DNA from: Salibaculum sp031581025
Lineage (GTDB): Bacteria; Pseudomonadota; Alphaproteobacteria; Rhodobacterales; Rhodobacteraceae
Direction: 5' to 3' (one strand)
Length of the DNA stretch: 64,000 bases
NCBI RefSeq assembly: GCF_031581025.1
Contig: NZ_JAVLCA010000002.1
The notes beneath the pieces are model-generated. The model saw only the letters and a list, made by a program, of their open reading frames with translations. It was not told where the DNA came from and did no database searches. Made by a program: the position numbers and the translations under genes. Shown here one piece after another: positions 32,535 through 40,729 of this stretch. Numbering within the stretch: the stretch's first letter is position 1; the number at the start of each line of letters is the position of its first letter.

Positions 32535-33629
32535 TCAGCCGATCAGCGCGTGCCGTTGCCGCGGCGCGAAGGAAACGCCCTCAGCGTCGAACAGGTGCAG
32601 GGCATCGGGCGGGAAGGTTAGCCCCACGGTCTCGCCGCTTTCGTGCGTGGCGCCGCCGTCGGCCTTGACGATGAAGGCGTCGTCGTCGCCCAGGTCGAAG
32701 TGCAGGAAGGTCTCGCCGCCCAGGCGCTCGGCCACCAGGATGCGGGCATCCAGGTCGCCCGCCCCGGGCGCGACCAGCCCGACGTGTTCGGGCCGGATGC
32801 CAAGGGTGACGGCGCCGGGCGTGTCGCGCGGCTGGACCGGCACCTCGATGGGGGCGCTGCCATGGGTCGTCACCGTCGTGCCGTCGCCGCTGCGTTCGGC
32901 GGACAGGAAATTCATCTTTGGCGAGCCGATGAAGCCGGCGACGAAACGGTTCTCGGGGTGGTGATAAAGCTCCAGCGGCGTGCCCACCTGCTCGATCCGG
33001 CCATCGCGCAGGACGACGATTCGGTCGGCCAGGGTCATCGCTTCGACCTGGTCGTGGGTGACATAGATCATGGTGGTCTTGAGCCGCTGGTGCAGCCGCA
33101 GGAGTTCGACCCGCATCTGCACCCGCAGCGCGGCGTCGAGGTTCGACAGCGGCTCGTCGAACAGGAATATCTCGGGGTCGCGCACAATGGCCCGGCCAAT
33201 GGCGACGCGCTGGCGCTGCCCGCCCGACAGTTCCTTGGGCCGGCGTTTCAGCAAGGCCTCCAACCCCAGGATATCCGCCGCCTTGCGGACCCTTTCGTCG
33301 ATCACCGCCTTGTCCTCGCCCGCGTGGCGCAGGGCGAAGGCCATGTTGCCGTAGACATCCTTGTGCGGATAAAGCGCGTAGGACTGGAACACCATTGCGA
33401 TACCCCGGTCTGCGGGGGCGATGTCGTTGACCTGCTCGCCGCCGATCACGACATCGCCACCGGTGATGGATTCCAGCCCCGCGATCATCCGCAAAAGGGT
33501 AGATTTGCCACAGCCCGAGGGGCCGACAAAGACGCAGAATTCGCCGTTCTGGATCTGAAGGTCGATCCCATGGATGACCTTGGCCTCTCCGTAGGACTTG
33601 CGAACGTCTTGGAGTGTGAGTTCGGACAC
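32535..33629 (-). CDS. ABC sugar importer ATPase, UgpC/MsmX/MalK type
   Basis: A 364-residue ATPase of carbohydrate importers (CUT1). Walker A GPSGCGKSTLL, signature LSGGQRQRVAIGRA, Walker B IFLFDEPLSNLD and H-loop VTHDQ are all intact. The C-terminal TOBE-type regulatory domain (about residues 240-364) includes GIRPEHVG and FPPDALHLFD. It follows the permease genes on the minus strand (30-nt gap) and precedes murQ. Confidence 0.95.
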   Translation of the reverse strand: MSELTLQDVRKSYGEAKVIHGIDLQIQNGEFCVFVGPSGCGKSTLLRMIAGLESITGGDVVIGGEQVNDIAPADRGIAMVFQSYALYPHKDVYGNMAFALRHAGEDKAVIDERVRKAADILGLEALLKRRPKELSGGQRQRVAIGRAIVRDPEIFLFDEPLSNLDAALRVQMRVELLRLHQRLKTTMIYVTHDQVEAMTLADRIVVLRDGRIEQVGTPLELYHHPENRFVAGFIGSPKMNFLSAERSGDGTTVTTHGSAPIEVPVQPRDTPGAVTLGIRPEHVGLVAPGAGDLDARILVAERLGGETFLHFDLGDDDAFIVKADGGATHESGETVGLTFPPDALHLFDAEGVSFAPRQRHALIG

Positions 33630-33659
33630 TTTTTCGAACCTCCGAAAGGTGGTGCGGGG

Positions 33660-34532
33660 TCAGCCCTTGACGGCGCCCGACGTGATGCCGGCGATAAGCT
33701 GGCGCGAGAACAGGGCATAAAGCCCCAGGACGGGAAGGATGGCGATCGAGAGCGCGGCGAGCACCGCGCTCCAGTTCACGGTGTATTGCCCGATGAACTG
33801 CTGCACGCCCAGCGTCACGGTCTTGGTGGCATCCCCCGAGGCGAGGATCAGCGGGAACCACAGGTCATTCCAGATCGGAATCATAGAAAACACCGCGACC
33901 GTGGCCAGCACGGGCCGGATCAGCGGCACGACCACCTCGAAGAAGATGCGGTATTCGCTCAGCCCGTCGACGCGGGCACAGTCCTTGATGTCGCGCGACA
34001 GCGTCCGCATGAATTCCGTCAGGATGAAGACGGCCACCGGCAAGCCTTGCGCGGTATAGACCAGGATCAGCGCCAGAAGCGTGTTCACCAGGTTGAGGTC
34101 CACCATCAGTTCCAAGATGGCAACGGTCCCCAGCCGGATCGGCACCATGATCCCCAGGATCAGGTAGATTCCAAGCAGGGTATTGAACCGAAAGCGATAC
34201 TCGGCCAGCGCATGGGCCGCCATGGCGCCCAGCAGCAGGATCAGGAACAAGGCACTGACCGTGACGATCAGAGAGTTCGAGAAATAGGTCGCAAAGTCGC
34301 CCTCGGTCAGAACCGTGGCATACCCCTCCAGGCTGAAGGTCCCCTCGCCGGGCAGGCCCAGCGGGTCGGTGAAGATACCGCGGCGGTTCTTGAAGGAGTT
34401 CAGGATCACCAGCAAGACCGGAAAGATCGCGATCAGGGTATAGCCCGCAAGCACCCCGTGCACGGCGACCCGGGTCGAGAGGCCCCGGGCGCGGCGGGGA
34501 TGGGTACGGCTGCTGGATGCGGTCTCGGTCAT
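33660..34532 (-). CDS. ABC sugar importer permease, MalG family
   Basis: A 290-residue CUT1 permease with six predicted spans. The ATPase-coupling EAA loop is EYRIFFEVVVPLIRPVLATV near residue 195, and the C-terminal SGAVKG motif is typical of MalG-type subunits. It lies 10 nt after the MalF-type gene on the minus strand and belongs to the amino-sugar importer. Confidence 0.94.
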   Translation of the reverse strand: MTETASSSRTHPRRARGLSTRVAVHGVLAGYTLIAIFPVLLVILNSFKNRRGIFTDPLGLPGEGTFSLEGYATVLTEGDFATYFSNSLIVTVSALFLILLLGAMAAHALAEYRFRFNTLLGIYLILGIMVPIRLGTVAILELMVDLNLVNTLLALILVYTAQGLPVAVFILTEFMRTLSRDIKDCARVDGLSEYRIFFEVVVPLIRPVLATVAVFSMIPIWNDLWFPLILASGDATKTVTLGVQQFIGQYTVNWSAVLAALSIAILPVLGLYALFSRQLIAGITSGAVKG

Positions 34533-34542
34533 GGATTTGCCC

Positions 34543-35520
34543 TCACATCTCGTAGCGTTGCAGACGGCGCTGGACCAGCACCAGATAAATCGTCACCCCC
34601 ACGAGGATGATGAAGAACATCATGCTGGCGATGGTCGCGCCCATGTGGGTATCGCCGACCTGGAGTTGCTGGCCGAAGAAGGTCCGGAAAAGCAGGGTGC
34701 CCATGACATCGGTCGAAAAGTTCGGCGCCCCCAGCGCCCCCTGGATCGAGTAGATCAGATCAAAACTGACCGTGAAGTTGCCGATGTAGGTCAGGATCGC
34801 GACGATCCCGAGGGTCGGCAGGATCAGCGGCAGCTTGATCTTCCAGAAGATCCACCAGCCGTTCAGCCCGTCCACCCGGGCGGCGTCGATCAACTCGTCC
34901 GGGATCGACAGCAGCGCGGCATAGATCAGCATCATCGGGATGCCCACGTATTGCCAGACCGATATCAGCGAGACCGTGGCCAACGCACTGGACTCCAGCC
35001 CCAGCCAGGGCTGGTAGAGCCAGGCGAGACCGACCGTGCCCAGCAGCGTCTCGGAGACACCCCAAAGCGGCGAGAGAATCAGCTCCCAGATAAAGCCAAC
35101 GATGACCACCGACAGCAGCGTCGGCACGAAGATCAGCGTCCGGTAGGCCGACCCGAAACGTGGTGCAAGGCTTAGCAATGCGGCAAGCAGCAACCCAAGC
35201 GGGTTTTGCACCACCATGTGAATGAAAAAGAGGACGAGGTTGTTCCAGAAGGCCCGCCAGAACTGCGTGGCCCAGTTGGGATCGAAAAGCAGCGTGGTGT
35301 AGTTGTCGAGACCCGCCCAGACGGCTGTGCCATCCTTGAGCCCGTCGAAAAGGCTCAGACGCAGGCTCTCGACCAGCGGGTAGATCGAGAAGACCGAGTA
35401 GATCAGCACCGCCGGGGCCAGGAATACGAAGATATGAGCACCCCCACCCCGGCGGCGCTTGCGGCGGGGGGCGGTGGGGGGCGGTGCGGCCTCGGGCTGA
35501 TCTGTCGTGGGGTCGGACAC
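34543..35520 (-). CDS. ABC sugar importer permease, MalF family
   Basis: A 325-residue CUT1 permease. A charged N-terminal leader (PRRKRRRGGGAHIF) precedes the first of about six spans. The EAA loop is LNGWWIFWKIKLPLILPTLG around residue 220. It is the second gene of the operon, 77 nt after the binding-protein gene; a strong hairpin fills that gap. Confidence 0.94.
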   Translation of the reverse strand: MSDPTTDQPEAAPPPTAPRRKRRRGGGAHIFVFLAPAVLIYSVFSIYPLVESLRLSLFDGLKDGTAVWAGLDNYTTLLFDPNWATQFWRAFWNNLVLFFIHMVVQNPLGLLLAALLSLAPRFGSAYRTLIFVPTLLSVVIVGFIWELILSPLWGVSETLLGTVGLAWLYQPWLGLESSALATVSLISVWQYVGIPMMLIYAALLSIPDELIDAARVDGLNGWWIFWKIKLPLILPTLGIVAILTYIGNFTVSFDLIYSIQGALGAPNFSTDVMGTLLFRTFFGQQLQVGDTHMGATIASMMFFIILVGVTIYLVLVQRRLQRYEM

Positions 35521-35555
35521 GTCAGGTCCTCCATCTTGATCTTGGCGCGGCTGAA

Positions 35556-35586
35556 GGCACGCCCCCGCGTCTGGCGGGGGCGTGCC
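35556..35586 (-). terminator. 13-bp hairpin between binding-protein and permease genes
   Basis: GGCACGCCCCCGC, loop GTCTG, GCGGGGGCGTGCC is a perfect inverted repeat 11 nt after the binding-protein stop. There is no T-run, so it is more likely an mRNA-stabilising or partial-attenuation hairpin. Such hairpins keep binding-protein message in excess over permease message in many ABC operons. Confidence 0.6.
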
Positions 35587-35597
35587 GGGTCAGAGGA

Positions 35598-36857
35598 TCA
35601 GTCTTGATGCGGTTCGTACCAGGCTTCCAGTCCCTCCTGGAGCGTCTGCACAGCCTCCTGCGGGGTAACGCCTTCGTTGAAGACGTTGGCGCTGACCGTC
35701 CACATGGTGTTCCAGGTGTTCGGCTCACCACGAGACAGGATCTGGTGGGCGACGCGGATCGTGCTCTCGCAGTCCTGCCGCCATGAGATCATCTCCTGCG
35801 CCAGCGGGTCCTCGACGGCGAACTGCGCATTCGACAGCGAGAAGAAACCGGGCAGCTGGTTGGTATAGAGCTCGGCAAACTCGGCACTTGCGACCCACTC
35901 GAGGAAGGTGCGCGCGGCCTCCGGGTTGTCGGTCGACGCGTTCATCCCGATGCCGATGTCGGTATGGTCCGAAATGTAGCAGGTATCGCCCGCGGCCTGG
36001 ACCGGCGGCGGGAAGGCCCCCATCTCGAAGAAGGCCTGCTGATTGAAGCCGCCAATCTCCCAAGAGCCGGCCGGATAGATCGCCGCGCGCCCCAGGGTAA
36101 AGAGGTTCTGGCTGTCGGTGTAGCCCTGCGCCTGGTAGGAGCGGCCCATGTAGTCGTTCCAGCGCTGCATCACCTCGAAGGGTTCGACGAACTGCGGGTC
36201 GGTGAATTCCGCCGAGCCATCAAGCAGCGCCTGGCGGCCCTCTTCGCCATTCCAGTAGGTCGGCCCGATGTTGGTATAGGCCATGGTGGCCGCTTCCCAC
36301 TGGTCGGCCGAGCCGATGGCCAGCGGCGTATAGGTGCCGTCGTCCGCGAAGGCGTCGAGCACGGCGAAGAACTCGTCCTCCGTCTCGGGCTCTTCCAGGC
36401 CCAGTTCGGCGAAGGCTTCAGCATTGTAGATGAAGCCGTGGATGACCGAGGCCATGGGCACGCAGAAGGTCGCGCTGCCGTCATCGGTCTGCCAGGCGGC
36501 CTTGGCGAAATCCGGGAAGTTGTCCAGCCCGTCAATGTCCGCGATGTCCGACAGCTGGCCGCGCTGGTAAAGCGCAAGCGAGCCGTCGAAGGGCCGGCAG
36601 GTGATCAGATCGCCGCCGGTGCCCCCATCAAGCCGCGCGTTGAGCGCCGCATTGTATTCGGTGGGCGAGGTCGGTGTGAACTGTACCTCGATTCCCGGGT
36701 GGCTGTCCTCGAAGGCGGGGATCAGGACATCGTCCCAGATCGCCTGATCCTCGGACCGCCAGCTTTCAATGGTCAGCGTGGCGTCCTGCGCCAGCGCAGC
36801 GGCCCCGGCGACGCAAAGCGCCAGCGTGGCCGTCGTGGTCTTCATGATGCGCGTCAT
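35598..36857 (-). CDS. ABC sugar importer substrate-binding protein (CUT1)
   Basis: A 419-residue periplasmic binding protein. The signal peptide is MKTTTATLALCVAGAAALAQ, and the mature part begins DATLTIESWRSEDQAIW, of the extracellular solute-binding family 1. Ligand-site style motifs include MASVIHGFIYN and YPAGSWEIGGF. ATG at 36857 has GGGAG 6 nt upstream. The genome context (murQ, nagK, nagA, nagB) suggests GlcNAc, MurNAc, chitobiose or muropeptide sugars as ligand. Confidence 0.92.
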   Translation of the reverse strand: MTRIMKTTTATLALCVAGAAALAQDATLTIESWRSEDQAIWDDVLIPAFEDSHPGIEVQFTPTSPTEYNAALNARLDGGTGGDLITCRPFDGSLALYQRGQLSDIADIDGLDNFPDFAKAAWQTDDGSATFCVPMASVIHGFIYNAEAFAELGLEEPETEDEFFAVLDAFADDGTYTPLAIGSADQWEAATMAYTNIGPTYWNGEEGRQALLDGSAEFTDPQFVEPFEVMQRWNDYMGRSYQAQGYTDSQNLFTLGRAAIYPAGSWEIGGFNQQAFFEMGAFPPPVQAAGDTCYISDHTDIGIGMNASTDNPEAARTFLEWVASAEFAELYTNQLPGFFSLSNAQFAVEDPLAQEMISWRQDCESTIRVAHQILSRGEPNTWNTMWTVSANVFNEGVTPQEAVQTLQEGLEAWYEPHQD

Positions 36858-37053
36858 CTCGCACTCCCTCTTTTATGGCCTGGCGTCGTTGCTTTCCGTG
36901 ATCCGACGACGGCGTGCGCCAGGGGCACACCGGGGCGATCGAGAGCGACCCGAGCAGCCCGGCCACCATGCTCAGCGGCGCGGACGGCGAATCGTTCCTG
37001 CCCCCAACATTCGCGAATATTAACTCCAATAGCAAGACCAATTCAATATATAT

Positions 37054-37077
37054 AATACCAAACAAAGTTTTGGTATT
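37054..37077. promoter_or_regulatory. Perfect 9-bp palindrome, likely GntR operator of the amino-sugar locus
   Basis: AATACCAAA-CAAAGT-TTTGGTATT lies in an AT-rich pocket between the divergent importer and nagK operons. The half-site TTGGTAT recurs at 40706-40729 in front of the second gntR gene. UTRA-type GntR regulators of GlcNAc genes commonly bind TGGTAT-like half-sites. A TATAAT hexamer overlaps its left edge at 37051-37056. Confidence 0.65.
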
Positions 37078-37081
37078 GTAA

Positions 37082-37098
37082 TTGGCACGTCCATTGCC
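37082..37098 (+). promoter_or_regulatory. Sigma-54-like -24/-12 promoter upstream of nagK
   Basis: TTGGCACG-TCCA-TTGCC matches the consensus YTGGCACG-N4-TTGCW except the last base, with GG and GC exactly 10 nt apart. Transcription would start near 37109, about 30 nt before the nagK ATG. No sigma-54 activator gene is in the window, so use of this promoter is unproven. Confidence 0.45.
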
Positions 37099-37140
37099 TA
37101 GGCTGCCCAAGACACCCATTGAAGGAAGGGTTCGCACCCC

Positions 37141-38040
37141 ATGTCACCTCATATCCCCCTTGTCGTGATCGACGGTGGCGGTACAGGTTCGCGCCTGCGC
37201 GCCCTGGGCGACGACGGGGACGTTCTGGCAGAGGCCGGCGCCGGCCCCTCCAACCTGACCTATGGCGTTGAACGGGCCTGGCGCAGCATCACCAGCGGCC
37301 TTTCCGAATTGTCCGAAAAGACCAGCCGCCCGATCGAGGGCGCGCGGCTGTGGTGCGGATTCGCCGGGGGCCGCTCGCCCCAAAGACAGGCCGAATTTCG
37401 CGCGGCGAACCCGGTCGGCGCCTCCGACATCGCGATCGTCACCGATGGCTTCGCCGCACTTGTGGGCGCGCATGGCGGGCGGCCCGGGATCGTGCTGGCG
37501 GTGGGCACCGGCGTTGCCGCATATGCCCTGTCCGCGCAGGGTGCCGTCACCTCGTCCAGCGCCTGGGGCTACAAGATCGGCGACGAGGGCAGCGGCGGCT
37601 GGCTCGGCAACCGGGCAGTGGCCCTGCTGGCCCGCCACCTGGACGGACGCCACCCGGAGGACAGCCGCCTCTTCGACGCGCTGCGCCGCGAGGTCGGCGG
37701 CGATTTCAACACCATACAACTCTGGCTGGCAGAGGCCGACGCCACGCGGTTCGCCTCCCTGGCCCCGCAGGTCATCGAGGCGGCCGAGGCAGGCGACGCG
37801 GTCGCCCGGGGCCTGCTGGAAGCCGCCGGGGCAGAGCTGGAAAGCGCCGTGCGCGCGGTCGATTCCGGACAGCCGCTCGCCGTGCTGGGCGGCCTCGCCC
37901 GGGTCATGGCACCGCGCCTCCCGCCAGACCTGCAGGCCCGGGTCTTGCCCGCGCAGGGCACCGCGCTCGACGGGCTGCGGATCATGGCCGCCCACGACTG
38001 GCGCAGCGAGGAGGGCCTGCCCGTCGAGGCTGCCCCATGA
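37141..38040 (+). CDS. N-acetylglucosamine kinase, BadF/BadG/BcrA/BcrD ATPase family
   Basis: A 299-residue ASKHA-fold sugar kinase. The N-terminal phosphate loop is VIDGGGTGSRLRAL, the second segment IVLAVGTGVAAYAL, and GYKIGDEGSGGWLGNRAV is the family signature. It should phosphorylate GlcNAc (or GlcN) at O6. BadF-type MurK of Clostridium acetobutylicum is known to act on both MurNAc and GlcNAc, and with murQ in the same locus and no anmK seen, dual activity is plausible. It overlaps the next gene by 4 nt. Confidence 0.88.
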   Translation: MSPHIPLVVIDGGGTGSRLRALGDDGDVLAEAGAGPSNLTYGVERAWRSITSGLSELSEKTSRPIEGARLWCGFAGGRSPQRQAEFRAANPVGASDIAIVTDGFAALVGAHGGRPGIVLAVGTGVAAYALSAQGAVTSSSAWGYKIGDEGSGGWLGNRAVALLARHLDGRHPEDSRLFDALRREVGGDFNTIQLWLAEADATRFASLAPQVIEAAEAGDAVARGLLEAAGAELESAVRAVDSGQPLAVLGGLARVMAPRLPPDLQARVLPAQGTALDGLRIMAAHDWRSEEGLPVEAAP

Positions 38041-38747
38041 CCGAGGCCACTCTGACCAGACAGGCCCGCTACAGGCACCTGGCCGAGACGCTCATGCGGC
38101 AGATCGAAGGCGGCGAGCTGGCCCCCGGCACGGCGCTGCCGCCCGAACGCAGCCTCGCCGAAATGCATGGCGTCAGCCGTGTCACCGTGCGGCGCGCGAT
38201 CAAGGAGCTGGGCGAGCGCGGCCTTGTCGAACAGCGGCGCGGCGCGGGCACCTTCGTGACCCGGCGCTTCTCGCAACCGCTGTCGGTGCTCACCAGCTTT
38301 TCCGAGGATCTGGCCGCACGAGGCATGACCGGGCATTCACGCGTGATCTCGAGCGGCCAGGGCCGCGCCACCCCTGAGGAGGTCATTTCGCTTGGGCTTG
38401 GACCGAATGCGCCGGTCACGCGGATGACCCGGTTGCGGTCGGCCGATGGGCAGCCGCTGGCCGTCGAGGCCACGACCGTTCTGTCCGAGGCGCTGGCGAA
38501 TCCCACGCTTATCTCTGACTCCCTTTACGAGACCATGGCGACCCGCGGGATGCGCCCGGTGCGCGCGGTACAGCGGCTAACCGCCGTCGCCATAGAACCC
38601 GCCATGGCCGACTTGCTGGAGGTCGCCCCCGGCGCCCCGGGCCTGCTGATCACGCGGATCGGCTATACCGCCGCGGACCGCGCGGTCGAGTTGACGCGCT
38701 CCACCTTCCGTGGCGACCGCTGGGATTTCGTGACGGAGCTTTCATGA
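38037..38747 (+). CDS. GntR-family (HutC/UTRA) regulator of amino-sugar genes
   Basis: A 236-residue regulator with an N-terminal winged HTH (LPPERSLAEMHGVSRVTVRR) and a UTRA ligand domain from about 80 to 230 (FSEDLAARGM, TRMTRLRSADGQPLA, ELTRSTFRGDRWDFVTEL). UTRA domains of NagR/DasR types bind GlcN-6-P or GlcNAc-6-P. It lies inside the kinase-nagA-nagB operon, overlapping both neighbours by 4 nt. It is paralogous to the gene at 40729. Confidence 0.93.
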   Translation: MTEATLTRQARYRHLAETLMRQIEGGELAPGTALPPERSLAEMHGVSRVTVRRAIKELGERGLVEQRRGAGTFVTRRFSQPLSVLTSFSEDLAARGMTGHSRVISSGQGRATPEEVISLGLGPNAPVTRMTRLRSADGQPLAVEATTVLSEALANPTLISDSLYETMATRGMRPVRAVQRLTAVAIEPAMADLLEVAPGAPGLLITRIGYTAADRAVELTRSTFRGDRWDFVTELS

Positions 38748-39862
38748 CCCCAACCGATGCGACACCTACGCGCAGCCTGACGGGCTGCATCCTGACCGCC
38801 ACCGGCTGGATCGCCGGCACCCTGCATTTCACCGACCGGATCACCGCCATCGAGGGCGCACCGGTCGACACCCCGGCCCCGCCCTACATCCTGCCCGGTT
38901 TCGTGGACCTGCATGTTCACGGCGGCGGCGGCCATGACATGATGACCGGCACCGGGGCGATCCGGGGTGCGGCCGCGCTGCATGCCCGGCACGGGACCAC
39001 GGCGATGCTGCCAACCTCGGTCACCGCGCCAACCGCCGAGCTGAGCGTCTTTCTGGAGGCTGTCGCAGCCTGCATGGACGCCCCCGATCCGACGGGCGCG
39101 CGCATCCTGGGCGCGCACCTGGAAGGCCCCTTCATCAACCCCGAAAAACTGGGCGCGCAGCCGCCTCATGCCGCCGCGCCGGACCCGGATCAGCTGCGCG
39201 CCTGGGCGGCGATCGCCCCGGTTCGGGTGATGACCTTCGCCCCCGAGATGGACACGGACGAGGCCCTGTTGGACACCCTGCTTGCACTGGGGGTGAGGGC
39301 GCAGATGGGCCATTCCCTGTGCGACTACGCCAGGGCCCGGGACGCCCTTGCCCGAGGTTGCGGCGTCACCCATCTGTTCAACGCCATGAGCCCCCTGTCG
39401 CATCGCGACAACGGCCTGGCCGGGGCCGCGCTGGCCCATGCCGATCATGCCGAGATCATCCCCGACCTGATCCACGTCGAACCAGGTGCCATCCTCGCCG
39501 CGCGGCGGTCCATCGCGAATCTACATGGCGTGACGGATGCGACCGCGGGGGCGGGGATGCCCGACGGCCCCTACCGGCTGGGCGCCCACGCGGTGACCAA
39601 GGCGCGGGGGGCCATGCGGCTGGCAGATGGCACGCTGGCCGGATCGGCGCTGACAATGGATGTCGCGCTGCGCAACCTCGTCGGCCTCGGCCTGCCGCTG
39701 GACGAGGCGGCCCGGCGCCTGTCCACCCTGCCCGCCGATTGGCTGGGCCAGGCGGACATAGGGCGGCTCGCGCCCGGCGCCCGTGCCGATATCCTGCACT
39801 TCGATGCCGACCTCACGCTTTCGGGCGTGACGATCGGCGGCCTCCCCCTGCCCCAAAGGTGA
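38744..39862 (+). CDS. nagA: N-acetylglucosamine-6-phosphate deacetylase
   Basis: NagA deacetylates GlcNAc-6-P to GlcN-6-P. The 372-residue amidohydrolase has the metal motif GFVDLHVHGGGGHD, the AHLEGPFINPEKLGAQ signature, the metal histidines in MGHS and GVTHLFNAMSP, and the catalytic aspartate region TDATAGAGMPDGPYRLG. ATG at 38744 overlaps the gntR stop by 4 nt. nagB follows after 4 nt. Confidence 0.97.
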   Translation: MTPTDATPTRSLTGCILTATGWIAGTLHFTDRITAIEGAPVDTPAPPYILPGFVDLHVHGGGGHDMMTGTGAIRGAAALHARHGTTAMLPTSVTAPTAELSVFLEAVAACMDAPDPTGARILGAHLEGPFINPEKLGAQPPHAAAPDPDQLRAWAAIAPVRVMTFAPEMDTDEALLDTLLALGVRAQMGHSLCDYARARDALARGCGVTHLFNAMSPLSHRDNGLAGAALAHADHAEIIPDLIHVEPGAILAARRSIANLHGVTDATAGAGMPDGPYRLGAHAVTKARGAMRLADGTLAGSALTMDVALRNLVGLGLPLDEAARRLSTLPADWLGQADIGRLAPGARADILHFDADLTLSGVTIGGLPLPQR

Positions 39863-39866
39863 CCTG

Positions 39867-40694
39867 ATGGAAATCCTGCCCTGCAAGAGCCGCGCCGACG
39901 CCGTGGCGCTGACCGCCAAGCTGATCCAGGCGCGCCTGGACACAACGCCGGACATGGTACTGGGCCTCGCCACGGGGCGCACCATGGAAGAGGTCTATGA
40001 CCATCTGGCCACCGGCGGCGCGAGCTTCGACCGCTGCACCACTTTCAACCTGGACGAATACGTCGGACTGCCGCCCGAGCACCCGCAAAGCTATGACGCC
40101 TACATGCGCGCGCATCTCTTCGACCGGGTCAGGGTCGACCACGCCCGCACGCATCTGCCCGACGGCATGGCCAAGGACCTTGGCAAGGCGGCCCGCGACT
40201 ACGAGGCGAAGATCGCCGCCGCCGGCGGCATCGACCTGCAATTGCTCGGCATCGGTGCTGCGGGTCATATCGGTTTCAACGAACCGCTGTCGGCCTTCCG
40301 CTCGCGCACCCGCGACAAGATCCTGACGCCGACGACGCGCGATCAGAACGCCGCCATGTTCGGCGGCGACGCGGCCCGCGTGCCCAAGCGCGCCCTGACC
40401 ATGGGCGTGGGCACGATCCTCGAGGCGGGCGAGCTGATCCTGCTGGCCTGCGGCGCGGCCAAGGCCGAGGTCGTCGCCCGCGCGGTCGAGGGGCCGCTGA
40501 CCTCGCGCGTCAGCGCCTCGGCGATCCAACTGCACCCGGCCTGCAAGGTGATCCTCGACGAGGCAGCGGCCGCCGCGCTCGAGGACATCGCCTATTACCG
40601 GTTCGTCTGTGCCAACGAAGAGAAATGGGCGTCCTTCCGTACCCACCTCCAGGAAGAGGCGGTGCCCCCGCTTGACGGCGTGCAAATGACTTGA
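39867..40694 (+). CDS. nagB: Glucosamine-6-phosphate deaminase
   Basis: NagB converts GlcN-6-P to fructose-6-P and ammonium. The 275-residue protein has GLATGRTMEEVYDHL, FNLDEYVGLPPEHPQSYDAY with the catalytic-region aspartate, LLGIGAAGHIGFNEP and LTMGVGTILEAGELILLACG. It closes the operon that starts with the kinase. Confidence 0.97.
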   Translation: MEILPCKSRADAVALTAKLIQARLDTTPDMVLGLATGRTMEEVYDHLATGGASFDRCTTFNLDEYVGLPPEHPQSYDAYMRAHLFDRVRVDHARTHLPDGMAKDLGKAARDYEAKIAAAGGIDLQLLGIGAAGHIGFNEPLSAFRSRTRDKILTPTTRDQNAAMFGGDAARVPKRALTMGVGTILEAGELILLACGAAKAEVVARAVEGPLTSRVSASAIQLHPACKVILDEAAAAALEDIAYYRFVCANEEKWASFRTHLQEEAVPPLDGVQMT

Positions 40695-40705
40695 CCCACA
40701 AGGGT

Positions 40706-40729
40706 TTGGTATTATTCCAGCCATACCAA
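40706..40729 (+). promoter_or_regulatory. TTGGTAT-N10-ATACCAA palindrome overlapping the second gntR start
   Basis: Seven-base perfect arms share the half-site seen at 37054-37077 but in the opposite orientation and with a longer spacer. The last base of the right arm is the A of the ATG at 40729, so a bound repressor would block both promoter clearance and initiation. Autoregulation of this gntR is the simple reading. Confidence 0.6.

Noticed and set aside
32643..34610. 655-codon open frame on the plus strand
   Set aside because: Antisense to the ABC ATPase and permease genes; no ribosome site, and composition typical of a shadow.
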